This document shows positions 34,411 to 41,840 of a stretch of DNA of 64,000 nt, in pieces; the stretch's first letter is position 1; each line of letters starts with the position of its first letter. A program made the translations under genes and the position numbers. The DNA comes from an uncultured Oscillibacter sp. (GTDB taxonomy: Bacteria > Bacillota > Clostridia > Oscillospirales > Oscillospiraceae): positions 31,032 to 95,031 of the forward strand of contig CAJUTB010000007.1 in the NCBI GenBank assembly GCA_910589315.1, written 5' to 3'. The notes under the pieces are model-generated. The model was not told where the DNA came from. It saw nothing but the letters and a program-made list of their open reading frames with translations, and searched no databases.

Positions 34411-34794
34411 ATGGCGCAGCAAATATCCGATGCCGAACTTGAGATCATGAAAATCATATGGGGAACCCCGGAGACTGTGACATGGTTTTCCGATATCATG
34501 GACGGTCTGGCGGCCAAGGGAAAACCCTGTCAGAAAAACACTTTGATTGTACTGCTGTCGCGGCTGATGAACAAGGGCTTTTTACGGGCCAGAAAAACCG
34601 GACGCCGCAACGAATACACCGCGCTCATTTCCGAAACGGAATACCAGACGGCCCAGACGAAAAACTTTCTGGATAAAATTTATGAGGGAAATGCAAAAGG
34701 ACTTGTCTCCAATCTGATTATGGGCGACCTGCTGACCGGTGAGGAATATGAGGAGCTGAAAAAGCTGCTGGAAAACGGAAGGGAAACGACATGA
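34411..34794 (+). CDS. BlaI/MecI-family transcriptional repressor
   Basis: 127 residues. The winged helix-turn-helix is typical: QISDAELEIMKIIWGTPE, then NTLIVLLSRLMNKGFLRARKTGR. The C-terminal helices for dimerisation end in GEEYEELKKLLENG. Members repress their own operon and are cleaved or released when the partner BlaR1/MecR1 senses a signal. AAAGGAGG precedes the ATG; the gene overlaps the metallopeptidase gene by 4 bases (ATGA). Confidence 0.93.
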   Translation: MAQQISDAELEIMKIIWGTPETVTWFSDIMDGLAAKGKPCQKNTLIVLLSRLMNKGFLRARKTGRRNEYTALISETEYQTAQTKNFLDKIYEGNAKGLVSNLIMGDLLTGEEYEELKKLLENGRETT

Positions 34795-36923
34795 ACGCCT
34801 TATGGAAAGTCTTTCTCTCCATGTCTCTTTCCGGCTCTCTGCTCATACTGGTCCTGTTTTTGGGAAAGCATTTCTGGAAAGACAAAATCAGCCGGCAATG
34901 GCAGTATTACATTTGGCTGGCGGCTGTTCTGCGGCTGCTCTTACCCTTTGGGCCGGACACAAGCCTGCTGGGAAAAACCTATCAGGCAATTGACCGGACC
35001 CTAACGCAAGCCGCGTTGTTTCCGGCCCCGCAATTGCCGCCGGAGACTCCGGACAATGTGCAGACGCCTGCCGCCTGGCCGGAGGGAGGCCGTGAAACCG
35101 CGAATCGCCCGGCAGAAAACCGGACTGCCGGCAATCCGTTTCCAAACCTTGGAATGGAATTCTCTGGCTATATCCGGTTGCTTTGGCTGGCAGGGGCGCT
35201 GGGGATGCTGATACGGAAAATAACCGTTTACCAGGCCTTCACACGGTATATCCGTGCAGGACGGACCCCGGTTTCTGATATTGAAATGTTAGACCGGCTT
35301 TCCACACTTGCGGAGCAAACAGGCATGAAAGGACCGGTAGAGCTGTGTATCAATCCGCTGATTTCCTCGCCGCTGTTGATTGGCTTCTTTCATCCGTGCA
35401 TCGTACTGCCAAGCGCGGATATTCCAGGAAAAGATTTCCAGTTTATCGTCCTGCATGAGCTGATCCACTACAAACGGCGGGATATGTTTTATAAATGGCT
35501 GGTACAGGCGGCGGTTTGCCTGCATTGGTTTAATCCCTTTGTACATCTTATGAGCCGGGAAATTGCCAATGCCTGTGAGTTTTCCTGTGATGAGGCAGTC
35601 CTTACAAAAACGGGAGGCAGCAACGCGCAGGATTACGGGAAAACCCTGCTTGACGCGATGGCCGCCGTTGGAACATACAAGGAATCTCTTGGAACGGTCA
35701 CTTTAAGCGAAAATAAACAGCTGCTGAAAGAAAGGTTAGGTGCAATTATGAATTTCAGGAAAAAATCGGTCCCAGTACGGCTTTTCACGGGTGCGCTGAC
35801 GCTGTGCATGATTTTTGGAGCGGCTTTTGTTGGCGTTTATCCGGCATCCGCCGCATCCGATCGAACAGCGGTCAAGCCCTCCATGTCGTATCAGAAGGGA
35901 AAAGGCGCGACTCCTGCACCAAAAGGATCAAATACAAACAACAAATACGCTTTGATGGCGGAGCGATATTATGCGGCTGACAGCTTGCCTCTGTTCCAAA
36001 TGGCGTTCCTCTATCTGGATGAGGACGCGCAGAATAAATGGCTGGAGAGGATTTATGCCGGGCAGAAGATTGCGTTTTTGGGAGCTGTGGTCAATCTGCT
36101 GGATGAGGATTGCGCTCAAATTCTGCATTTGGCGGAAACCGCTTACAAGAATGACAACATTTCAGCTTTCTCCGTTCTGGCAATGCACATGAGTGACGAG
36201 ACGCTGGAAGCGTGGCTGGATAAGGCGTTGGAAGATGGGAAATGGGCGTTTCAATCTGTGCTGTTCGATGCGCTGGATTTGGGCTGCGAATTTGATAAAC
36301 TGGAAGAAAAGCGAGAGAAAGAGTGGGCCGAAGCGCAGATGGCGGAATACTGGGCGGCAGGCGTTACAATGGATGGTAAGGATTATTACTACAAGGGGCA
36401 GCTTGTCAGAATCTTTTTGGATACCCGGCCCAACAAATCCTTTTATACACTGAATATGAACCCGAAAGGAACCGTCAATATCAAAATCGTCCGCAACGAA
36501 AAGAATGAGATCACGGGCGTTGCCTATATGACCGAGGCGGAAGTGACAGAGTTGTTTGGGGATAGCGAAGACGACCCGGATGTAAAAATTATTCCTGTCA
36601 ATTTCAAAACCGTAAGGGCCGGAGAAGTCATTTGCCTAGGAGAGTACACGCTGTCTGAAGGGGACAAAATTTGGTATGATATTTCCGCGGAAACAGGAAA
36701 GAGAATCCAGGTTTATTTCGCTAAGGACGAGCAGAAGAACATAGCCTATTGGTCTGTAAACAACCTGCGGCAACCGGGGGAATCGCTGAACTGCATTGCA
36801 GATTTCACCGTTGGGCCTCCAGCAACAGAATCTGGAACTTATCAGTTATATCTTCAGGCCCCAGACGGCTCTTTAGGAAACGTAAAGGGCAGTATTTTGA
36901 TTGAATTTGCGGACGAATCCTGA
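34791..36923 (+). CDS. BlaR1-type M56 metallopeptidase sensor with non-penicillin-binding C-terminus
   Basis: Membrane sensor-protease partner of the BlaI-like repressor. Of 710 residues, the first 350 form the M56 part: membrane helices near 8-25, 38-52, 125-142 and 330-352, zinc site HELIH at 222-226 and NACEFSCDEAV (third ligand Glu). The extracytoplasmic part (about 360-710) lacks SxxK or other penicillin-binding motifs. It has two tandem copies of a 45-residue helical unit (about 398-500; NKWLERIYAGQKIAF and EAWLDKALEDGKWAF) followed by beta-rich domains. So the signal is probably not a beta-lactam. No beta-lactamase gene is nearby. Confidence 0.87.
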   Translation: MNALWKVFLSMSLSGSLLILVLFLGKHFWKDKISRQWQYYIWLAAVLRLLLPFGPDTSLLGKTYQAIDRTLTQAALFPAPQLPPETPDNVQTPAAWPEGGRETANRPAENRTAGNPFPNLGMEFSGYIRLLWLAGALGMLIRKITVYQAFTRYIRAGRTPVSDIEMLDRLSTLAEQTGMKGPVELCINPLISSPLLIGFFHPCIVLPSADIPGKDFQFIVLHELIHYKRRDMFYKWLVQAAVCLHWFNPFVHLMSREIANACEFSCDEAVLTKTGGSNAQDYGKTLLDAMAAVGTYKESLGTVTLSENKQLLKERLGAIMNFRKKSVPVRLFTGALTLCMIFGAAFVGVYPASAASDRTAVKPSMSYQKGKGATPAPKGSNTNNKYALMAERYYAADSLPLFQMAFLYLDEDAQNKWLERIYAGQKIAFLGAVVNLLDEDCAQILHLAETAYKNDNISAFSVLAMHMSDETLEAWLDKALEDGKWAFQSVLFDALDLGCEFDKLEEKREKEWAEAQMAEYWAAGVTMDGKDYYYKGQLVRIFLDTRPNKSFYTLNMNPKGTVNIKIVRNEKNEITGVAYMTEAEVTELFGDSEDDPDVKIIPVNFKTVRAGEVICLGEYTLSEGDKIWYDISAETGKRIQVYFAKDEQKNIAYWSVNNLRQPGESLNCIADFTVGPPATESGTYQLYLQAPDGSLGNVKGSILIEFADES

Positions 36924-36947
36924 TTTTATCAAACAGCATTAGCGGGA

Positions 36948-37046
36948 GTGAACTGTCAGGAAGGTACGCTGTATTTATGGCAAGAGAAAGTGCATGGAGG
37001 CGCTTGGGTTAGGCGTGATGATGCGGCGAAGATAGAAGTTGATTAA
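36948..37046 (+). pseudogene. Possible remnant reading frame after the M56 gene
   Basis: A 32-codon open frame reading ...QEGTLYLWQEKVHGGAWVRR and ending in KIEVD has protein-like composition but no convincing SD. It may be the tail of a decayed gene. Low confidence. Confidence 0.2.
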
Positions 37047-37054
37047 AATATGCA

Positions 37055-37089
37055 CAGCCTGAAAAATTCCGATGGAATTTTTCAGGCTG
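37055..37089. terminator. Perfect 16-bp hairpin downstream of the M56 gene
   Basis: CAGCCTGAAAAATTCC / GGAATTTTTCAGGCTG with a 3-base loop. The stem contains A/T tracts and is followed by TGTGTGTTC, so it may terminate in either direction. Confidence 0.55.
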
Positions 37090-37201
37090 TGTGTGTTCTA
37101 AAGCACAGTCGCAGGCAGTTGAAAGAAACAGACGGGCACGGAGGCCCGTTCCTACGACCACTGCAACAGCATCGGAAATAGGCGCCAAGCCCTGCCCCGC
37201 A

Positions 37202-37455
37202 AACACCGCAGCAGCGGCAGCGGGGTTCGACGCAGAGTCAAATCGAGTTGGACTTCTCGTTTGGGTTCCACCAAGCCAAGATTTTCCACCAGTCCTCACA
37301 AAACGCTCTTTTCTTTTGGACTATGAACGGCCTGTTTGTCACCGGTCCAGGAGCCGCCGCGGCGGTTGGCCTCCGACACGCGCCTGCGAGCGCAGTCTTT
37401 TCTCTTGCCAGAGAAAAGAAATTGGGGGGGCAATTTGCGCCAGCTATTGCAAATG
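37202..37455 (+). repeat. Diverged direct repeat flanking arcABD, left copy
   Basis: Shares with 41404-41607 a core (ACCGCAGCAGCGGCAGCGG, then TTGGACTTCTCGT, CACAAAACGCTCTTTTCTTT and TGAACGGCC), a hairpin (37396-37419, stem TCTTTTCTCT/AGAGAAAAGA) and the end ATTGCAAATGGC. This copy has about 65 extra bases before the hairpin. The 640-base gap it lies in shows no convincing gene, and predicted frames here are antisense or spurious. Confidence 0.75.
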
Positions 37456-37562
37456 GCAAAGCCGATCAAAATTTTTGCAAAAAATGAATGAAACGCGAAA
37501 TTCCTGGGATTCTAACTCCGAAAGACCCCACACGGTCAAGTGCGAAAAAAGGAGTGACAACA

Positions 37563-38786
37563 TTGGAGACAGGAATCCATAATACCTCCGAGATCGGGCG
37601 GTTAAAGAAAGTGCTTCTGCACCGCCCTGGAACCGAATTGGAAAACCTGATGCCCGAATATCTGGAACGATTGCTGTTTGACGACATTCCCTATCTGCGG
37701 GAAGCCCAAAAAGAACACGACGCCTTTGCCGACTGCCTCCGGCAGCAGGGCGTAGAAGTCGTCTACCTGACGGACCTGGTCATCAACTCCCTCACCTCGG
37801 ATGAAGTTCGCAGGGACTTCCTCCAGCAATTCCTCAACGAATCCGGCATAAAAGACGACCGTACCCGCGAATTGCTCGCGGACTACCTGGGCAAAATGCC
37901 TGACAAGGAAATGGTCTCCACCATGATGGCCGGCGTGCGCAAAAGCCAGCTCCGCCGCGAAAGCGACAAACTCGGCGATTTCCTTTCCGCCGCTGAAGCT
38001 GAATATCCCTTCGCCATCGACCCGATGCCAAACCTGTATTTTACCCGCGACCCCTTCGCTACCATCGGAACCGGCGTCTCTATCCACAAAATGCACACCG
38101 CCACCCGAAACCGGGAAACCTTATTCGGAAAATTCATCTTCGAGCATAACCCCGAATATATGCACGCCCCCCGCTGGTATGACCGCGGCGAGGTTTCCTC
38201 CCTGGAAGGCGGCGACATCCTGATTCTCTCTCCCCAGGTCCTGGCTGTCGGCATTTCTCAGCGCACACGCGGAGACTCCATCGACACACTGGCGGAGGCT
38301 GTCCTGACTCATAGCAAAACCTTTCAAAAAATTCTGGCGTTCAACATCCCCAAAACCCGTTCCTTCATGCATCTGGACACCGTATTCACCATGGTCGACC
38401 GGGACAAGTTCACCGTTCACCCTAACATCCTAAACAGCATTACGGTCTTTGTCATGGAGCTGGACGAAAACCGCAAAATGAAAATTGAGCAGGAGGATGC
38501 GCGTCTTGAGGACATCCTCAAAGAACACCTGAACCTCGACCATGTAACCCTCATCCCCTGCGGACAGGGCAGCGAAATCGACGCCGCCCGGGAGCAGTGG
38601 AGCGACGGCAGCAACACCCTGGCCATCGCGCCCGGCGAGGTGGTCGTATATTCCCGCAACTACGTGACAAACCACTCCCTGGAAGACGCCGGGATTCGCG
38701 TCCACGCCATTCCCAGCGCGGAGCTTTCCCGCGGACGCGGCGGGCCTCGCTGTATGTCCATGCCGCTCTGGCGGGACGACCCTTAA
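37563..38786 (+). CDS. arcA: Arginine deiminase ArcA
   Basis: Converts arginine to citrulline and ammonia, first step of the arginine deiminase pathway. The TTG start at 37563 is chosen because AAAGGAG is 8 bases upstream and it gives the family N-terminus IHNTSEIGRLKKVLLHRPG and normal length (407 aa). Other blocks: LYFTRDPFATIG, EGGDILILSPQ, MHLDTVFTMVD and the catalytic Cys397 in GRGGPRCMSMP. First gene of arcA-arcB-arcD. Confidence 0.97.
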   Translation: METGIHNTSEIGRLKKVLLHRPGTELENLMPEYLERLLFDDIPYLREAQKEHDAFADCLRQQGVEVVYLTDLVINSLTSDEVRRDFLQQFLNESGIKDDRTRELLADYLGKMPDKEMVSTMMAGVRKSQLRRESDKLGDFLSAAEAEYPFAIDPMPNLYFTRDPFATIGTGVSIHKMHTATRNRETLFGKFIFEHNPEYMHAPRWYDRGEVSSLEGGDILILSPQVLAVGISQRTRGDSIDTLAEAVLTHSKTFQKILAFNIPKTRSFMHLDTVFTMVDRDKFTVHPNILNSITVFVMELDENRKMKIEQEDARLEDILKEHLNLDHVTLIPCGQGSEIDAAREQWSDGSNTLAIAPGEVVVYSRNYVTNHSLEDAGIRVHAIPSAELSRGRGGPRCMSMPLWRDDP

Positions 38787-38870
38787 CCGGACAATGCGTT
38801 CTGTTCGCACTATTTTCCGTATCTCGCCGCATTGTCCAGCAATCCATTCAAAAAACAAAGGAGCTTTATT

Positions 38871-39869
38871 ATGGCAATGAATCTGAAAGGCCGCAGTTTT
38901 CTCACTCTCGAAGACTTCACCCCCGCTGAAATCCGCTATCTTCTGGACCTGGGCCACGCCCTGAAGGCCAAACGCCGCGCCGGTATTTGCGAACCTGCCT
39001 TAAAAGGCAAGCACATTGTTCTCCTCTTTGAAAAAACCTCCACCCGTACCCGCTGTTCCTTCGAGGTTGCCGCCACCCAGGAAGGCGCACACGTCACGTA
39101 TCTGGACGCAGGCAGTTCCCAGATGGGGAAAAAGGAATCCCTGGAAGACTCCGCCAAGGTTCTCGGCCGGTTCTTCGACGGCATCGAATATCGCGGCTAT
39201 GCCCAGTCTGTGGTTGAGGATCTGGCAAAGTGGGCTGGCGTTCCCGTCTGGAACGGCCTCACCGACGCCGACCATCCCACCCAGATTCTGGCCGACATGA
39301 TGACCATTGAGGAACACTGCAAGAAGCCGCTGAACAAGATCAAGATTGTATTCCCCGGCGATGTGCGGAATAATATGTGCTACGCCTGGATGATTGGCGC
39401 GGCGAAAATGGGAATGCATTTTGTCGGCATCGGTCCCCAGGAACTGGCGCAGGATATGGACCATGAGCTGGTAAAGCGTGTTTTTGCGGAAGCGCGGGAA
39501 AACGGCGCGCTCCTGGAAATTACGGACGATAAGAATTCCGTTAAGGATGCGGATGTCATTTACGGCGACATCTGGGCCTCTATGGGCGAGGAGGATCTGA
39601 TTCCCAAGCGTGCGGAGCTTCTTTCTCCCTACCGCGTGACGGAGGAGACACTGGAAGCGACTGGAAATCCCAATGTCTTGTATATGCACTGCCTGCCTTC
39701 CTTCCACGATTTCGAGACGAAACTTGCAAAGGAGTGGAAAGAAAAGGGCGTGGATATCCGGGAAGTTACGGACGAAGTGTTCCGCGGCCGTCACAGCGTG
39801 GTGTTTGACGAGGCCGAGAACCGGATGCACTCCATCAAGGCGGTTATGGTCGCAACGATTGGAAAATAA
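38871..39869 (+). CDS. arcB: Catabolic ornithine carbamoyltransferase ArcB
   Basis: Splits citrulline to ornithine and carbamoyl phosphate in this operon context (same fold as biosynthetic ArgF). The 332 residues from ATG 38871 (AAAGGAG SD) carry the carbamoyl-phosphate loop STRTRCSFE, DHPTQILADMMT, and the ornithine loop MHCLPSFHD, where most members have CLPAFHD. Placement between arcA and a transporter favours the catabolic role. Confidence 0.95.
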   Translation: MAMNLKGRSFLTLEDFTPAEIRYLLDLGHALKAKRRAGICEPALKGKHIVLLFEKTSTRTRCSFEVAATQEGAHVTYLDAGSSQMGKKESLEDSAKVLGRFFDGIEYRGYAQSVVEDLAKWAGVPVWNGLTDADHPTQILADMMTIEEHCKKPLNKIKIVFPGDVRNNMCYAWMIGAAKMGMHFVGIGPQELAQDMDHELVKRVFAEARENGALLEITDDKNSVKDADVIYGDIWASMGEEDLIPKRAELLSPYRVTEETLEATGNPNVLYMHCLPSFHDFETKLAKEWKEKGVDIREVTDEVFRGRHSVVFDEAENRMHSIKAVMVATIGK

Positions 39870-39884
39870 AGGGGGTATATCCCT

Positions 39885-41273
39885 TTGAAGGATCTCAAAT
39901 TCCGTATGCCGACGGCGTACACCATTTTATTTCTGCTGATTATCCTGGTCGCTGTTTCCACCTGGCTGATTCCGGCGGGCGCGTATGATTACGAGGACAA
40001 TATACCAATTGCCGGAACGTATCACGCCGTGGAGCAGAACCCGCAGGGCGTAGGAGCCGTATTAAAAGCCGCTTTTTCCGGCTTTTATGACGCGGTGGAT
40101 GTCTGCGTGTTTATTTTAATGGTAGGCGGTTTTCTGGGCATTGTGATGAAAACCGGCGCAGTGGACGCTGGCGTGGGCAATATTATTCGTCTGCTGGGCG
40201 GCCATGAAAAATGGCTGATACCAATTTTGATGATCTTTTTCGGTCTGGGCGGCACCACTTACGGTATGTGGGAAGAAACCATGGCGTTTTATCCTCTGTT
40301 AATCCCGGTGTTTCTGGCGGCAGGGTATGACGCGGTCGTTGGCATTTCTGTAATTCTCCTGGGGGCCGGCGCAGGGATCATCAGTTCAACCGTCAATCCG
40401 TTTGCAACGGGAATTGCCGCCGGTTTCGCCGGGGTTTCTTTGGGGGAAGGAATTATTCTCCGTGTGATACAGTGGATTGTGTTTGAAAGCGCAGCGATCT
40501 GGTTTGTGATGGCCTACGCGGCCCGTGTGAAGAAGAACCCGGCAAAGTCAGTAGTCGGCGTAGGCGCGGGCAGGATTTCCGCCAACATGGAGGAATCCAC
40601 GGAGTTTACCCCCCGGCGAAAAGCGATTATGGTAATTTTTACCTTGACCTTTTTGATCATGATTTACGGCGTAATTCCCTTTGACGAGATGGGACTTCCA
40701 TTTCCGGTTTTAGGCTGGTGGTTCCCGGAATTAAGCGCATTGTTTTTGGCAAGCGGCGTTATTGTGGGATTGATTGATCAAATGCGCGAGGATGAAATTG
40801 CAGAAATTTTCGTCGCAGGCTGTGCGGACCTGTTGGGTGTAGCGTTGATTATCGGCATCAGCCGGGGCATTACGGTGCTGATGAATGACGGTGCCATTAC
40901 AGATACGGTACTGCACTGGGGGGAAGAAGCGCTTTCGGGCGCAGGACCGATCAGTTTTGTGCTGCTGGTGTATTTGATCTATCTTCCGCTGACGATTTTA
41001 ATTCCGTCGTCCTCTGGGCTTGCGACGCTTTCGGTGCCGGTAATGGCTCCGCTGGGCCGTTTTGCGGGCGTAGGAGGAGATTTGGTTGTGACGGCGTTTC
41101 AATCGGCGTCGGGTCTGGTGAATATGATTACGCCGACAGCCGCCGTTGTTATGGGCGCACTGGCTTTAGGCCACGTGCCGTATGACCGTTGGATTAAGTA
41201 TGTTTGGAAATTGATTTTATATTTTTTCCTCCTGACGCTGGTCTTTTTGATCATCGGCGTTTTAATCGGATAA
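39885..41273 (+). CDS. arcD: YfcC/ArcD-like membrane transporter (probable arginine/ornithine antiporter)
   Basis: 462 residues with about 11-12 membrane segments. It begins MPTAYTILFLLIILVAVSTW (preceded by KDLKFR) and has GGTTYGMWEETMAFYPLLIP and LIPSSSGLATLSVPVMAPLG, which mark the YfcC/DcuC-like (IT superfamily) type of ArcD rather than the APC-type antiporter. The start is TTG 39885 behind GGGGGTAT. Substrate is inferred from the operon: arginine in, ornithine out. No carbamate kinase gene (arcC) follows. Confidence 0.85.
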   Translation: MKDLKFRMPTAYTILFLLIILVAVSTWLIPAGAYDYEDNIPIAGTYHAVEQNPQGVGAVLKAAFSGFYDAVDVCVFILMVGGFLGIVMKTGAVDAGVGNIIRLLGGHEKWLIPILMIFFGLGGTTYGMWEETMAFYPLLIPVFLAAGYDAVVGISVILLGAGAGIISSTVNPFATGIAAGFAGVSLGEGIILRVIQWIVFESAAIWFVMAYAARVKKNPAKSVVGVGAGRISANMEESTEFTPRRKAIMVIFTLTFLIMIYGVIPFDEMGLPFPVLGWWFPELSALFLASGVIVGLIDQMREDEIAEIFVAGCADLLGVALIIGISRGITVLMNDGAITDTVLHWGEEALSGAGPISFVLLVYLIYLPLTILIPSSSGLATLSVPVMAPLGRFAGVGGDLVVTAFQSASGLVNMITPTAAVVMGALALGHVPYDRWIKYVWKLILYFFLLTLVFLIIGVLIG

Positions 41274-41280
41274 TACAAAA

Positions 41281-41308
41281 GCGGCATGACGGCTGTCATG
41301 CCGCTTTT
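41281..41308. terminator. Terminator of the arc operon
   Basis: A perfect 10-bp stem (GCGGCATGAC / GTCATGCCGC) with flanking A and T tracts, 7 bases after the arcD stop. Confidence 0.8.
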
Positions 41309-41403
41309 GCAATAATGGCGATTGTATGAAACAAGCGGACACAGAGCCCCGCCCACACAAGCCCCCATACAGCGGCAACGGAATTAGGTCAAAGGCCCAC
41401 TCC

Positions 41404-41607
41404 AAGCACCGCAGCAGCGGCAGCGGAGTTCGGCGCAGAGGCAAGTCGATTTGGACTTCTCGTGAAAGCTCTACCAATCCAAAATTTCCCACCAAGCTCA
41501 CAAAACGCTCTTTTCTTTTGGACCGTGAACGGCCCGTTTTCTTTTCTCTCGCCAGAGAAAAGAAAATGGGGGGTTCAAAAAAGGACCAGCCATTGCAAAT
41601 GGCTAAC
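41404..41607 (+). repeat. Diverged direct repeat flanking arcABD, right copy
   Basis: Same orientation as 37202-37455 with the same core segments, then a hairpin at 41537-41566 (13-bp stem TTTTCTTTTCTCT/AGAGAAAAGAAAA, loop CGCC), TGGGGGG and CATTGCAAATGGC. No gene is credible in the 41309-41650 stretch. Confidence 0.75.
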
Positions 41608-41650
41608 CCCCGCCGCCGCAGCCATCTCAGGGAGAAGGAATGAAAATCCT

Positions 41651-41679
41651 TTGACACCTGTGGGGATATCGGTTATAAT
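41651..41679 (+). promoter_or_regulatory. Perfect sigma-A promoter of nifJ
   Basis: TTGACA (41651-41656) and TATAAT (41674-41679) are 17 bases apart. The nifJ start is about 160 bases downstream, so the mRNA has a long leader. Confidence 0.88.
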
Positions 41680-41733
41680 AAGGGCGATAAATCCCGAGCA
41701 GTTCAGAGGGGGTTAGTCCAAGGAGGAAGGGAG

Positions 41734-41829
41734 GTGCCCGCAGAGACTGGTTTTACGACACAAGCCCGGCCATCCCCTGGCCCGCCCGTCCGCGCGGGAC
41801 GGCAAACAAGGAGAAGCATTCATACTTAG
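41734..41829 (+). CDS. Possible 31-aa leader peptide upstream of nifJ
   Basis: A GTG-started frame follows a perfect AGGAGG (41721-41726) by 7 bases and ends with TAG 12 bases before the nifJ ATG. The peptide is Pro/Arg/Thr-rich and has no homologue I recognise. It could be a translated leader or chance. Confidence 0.25.
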   Translation: MPAETGFTTQARPSPGPPVRAGRQTRRSIHT

Positions 41830-41840
41830 AGAGGTGTCAT

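Noticed and set aside
37238..37459. Short minus-strand coding frames in the arc-flanking repeats sharing FFSLAREK
   Set aside because: The shared peptide is only the translated hairpin, also open on the plus strand, and lengths and frames differ between copies.
37465..37500. ArgR box upstream of arcA (TGCAAAAAATGAAT)
   Set aside because: Only a half-site resemblance; the two halves are not complementary as expected of an ARG box.
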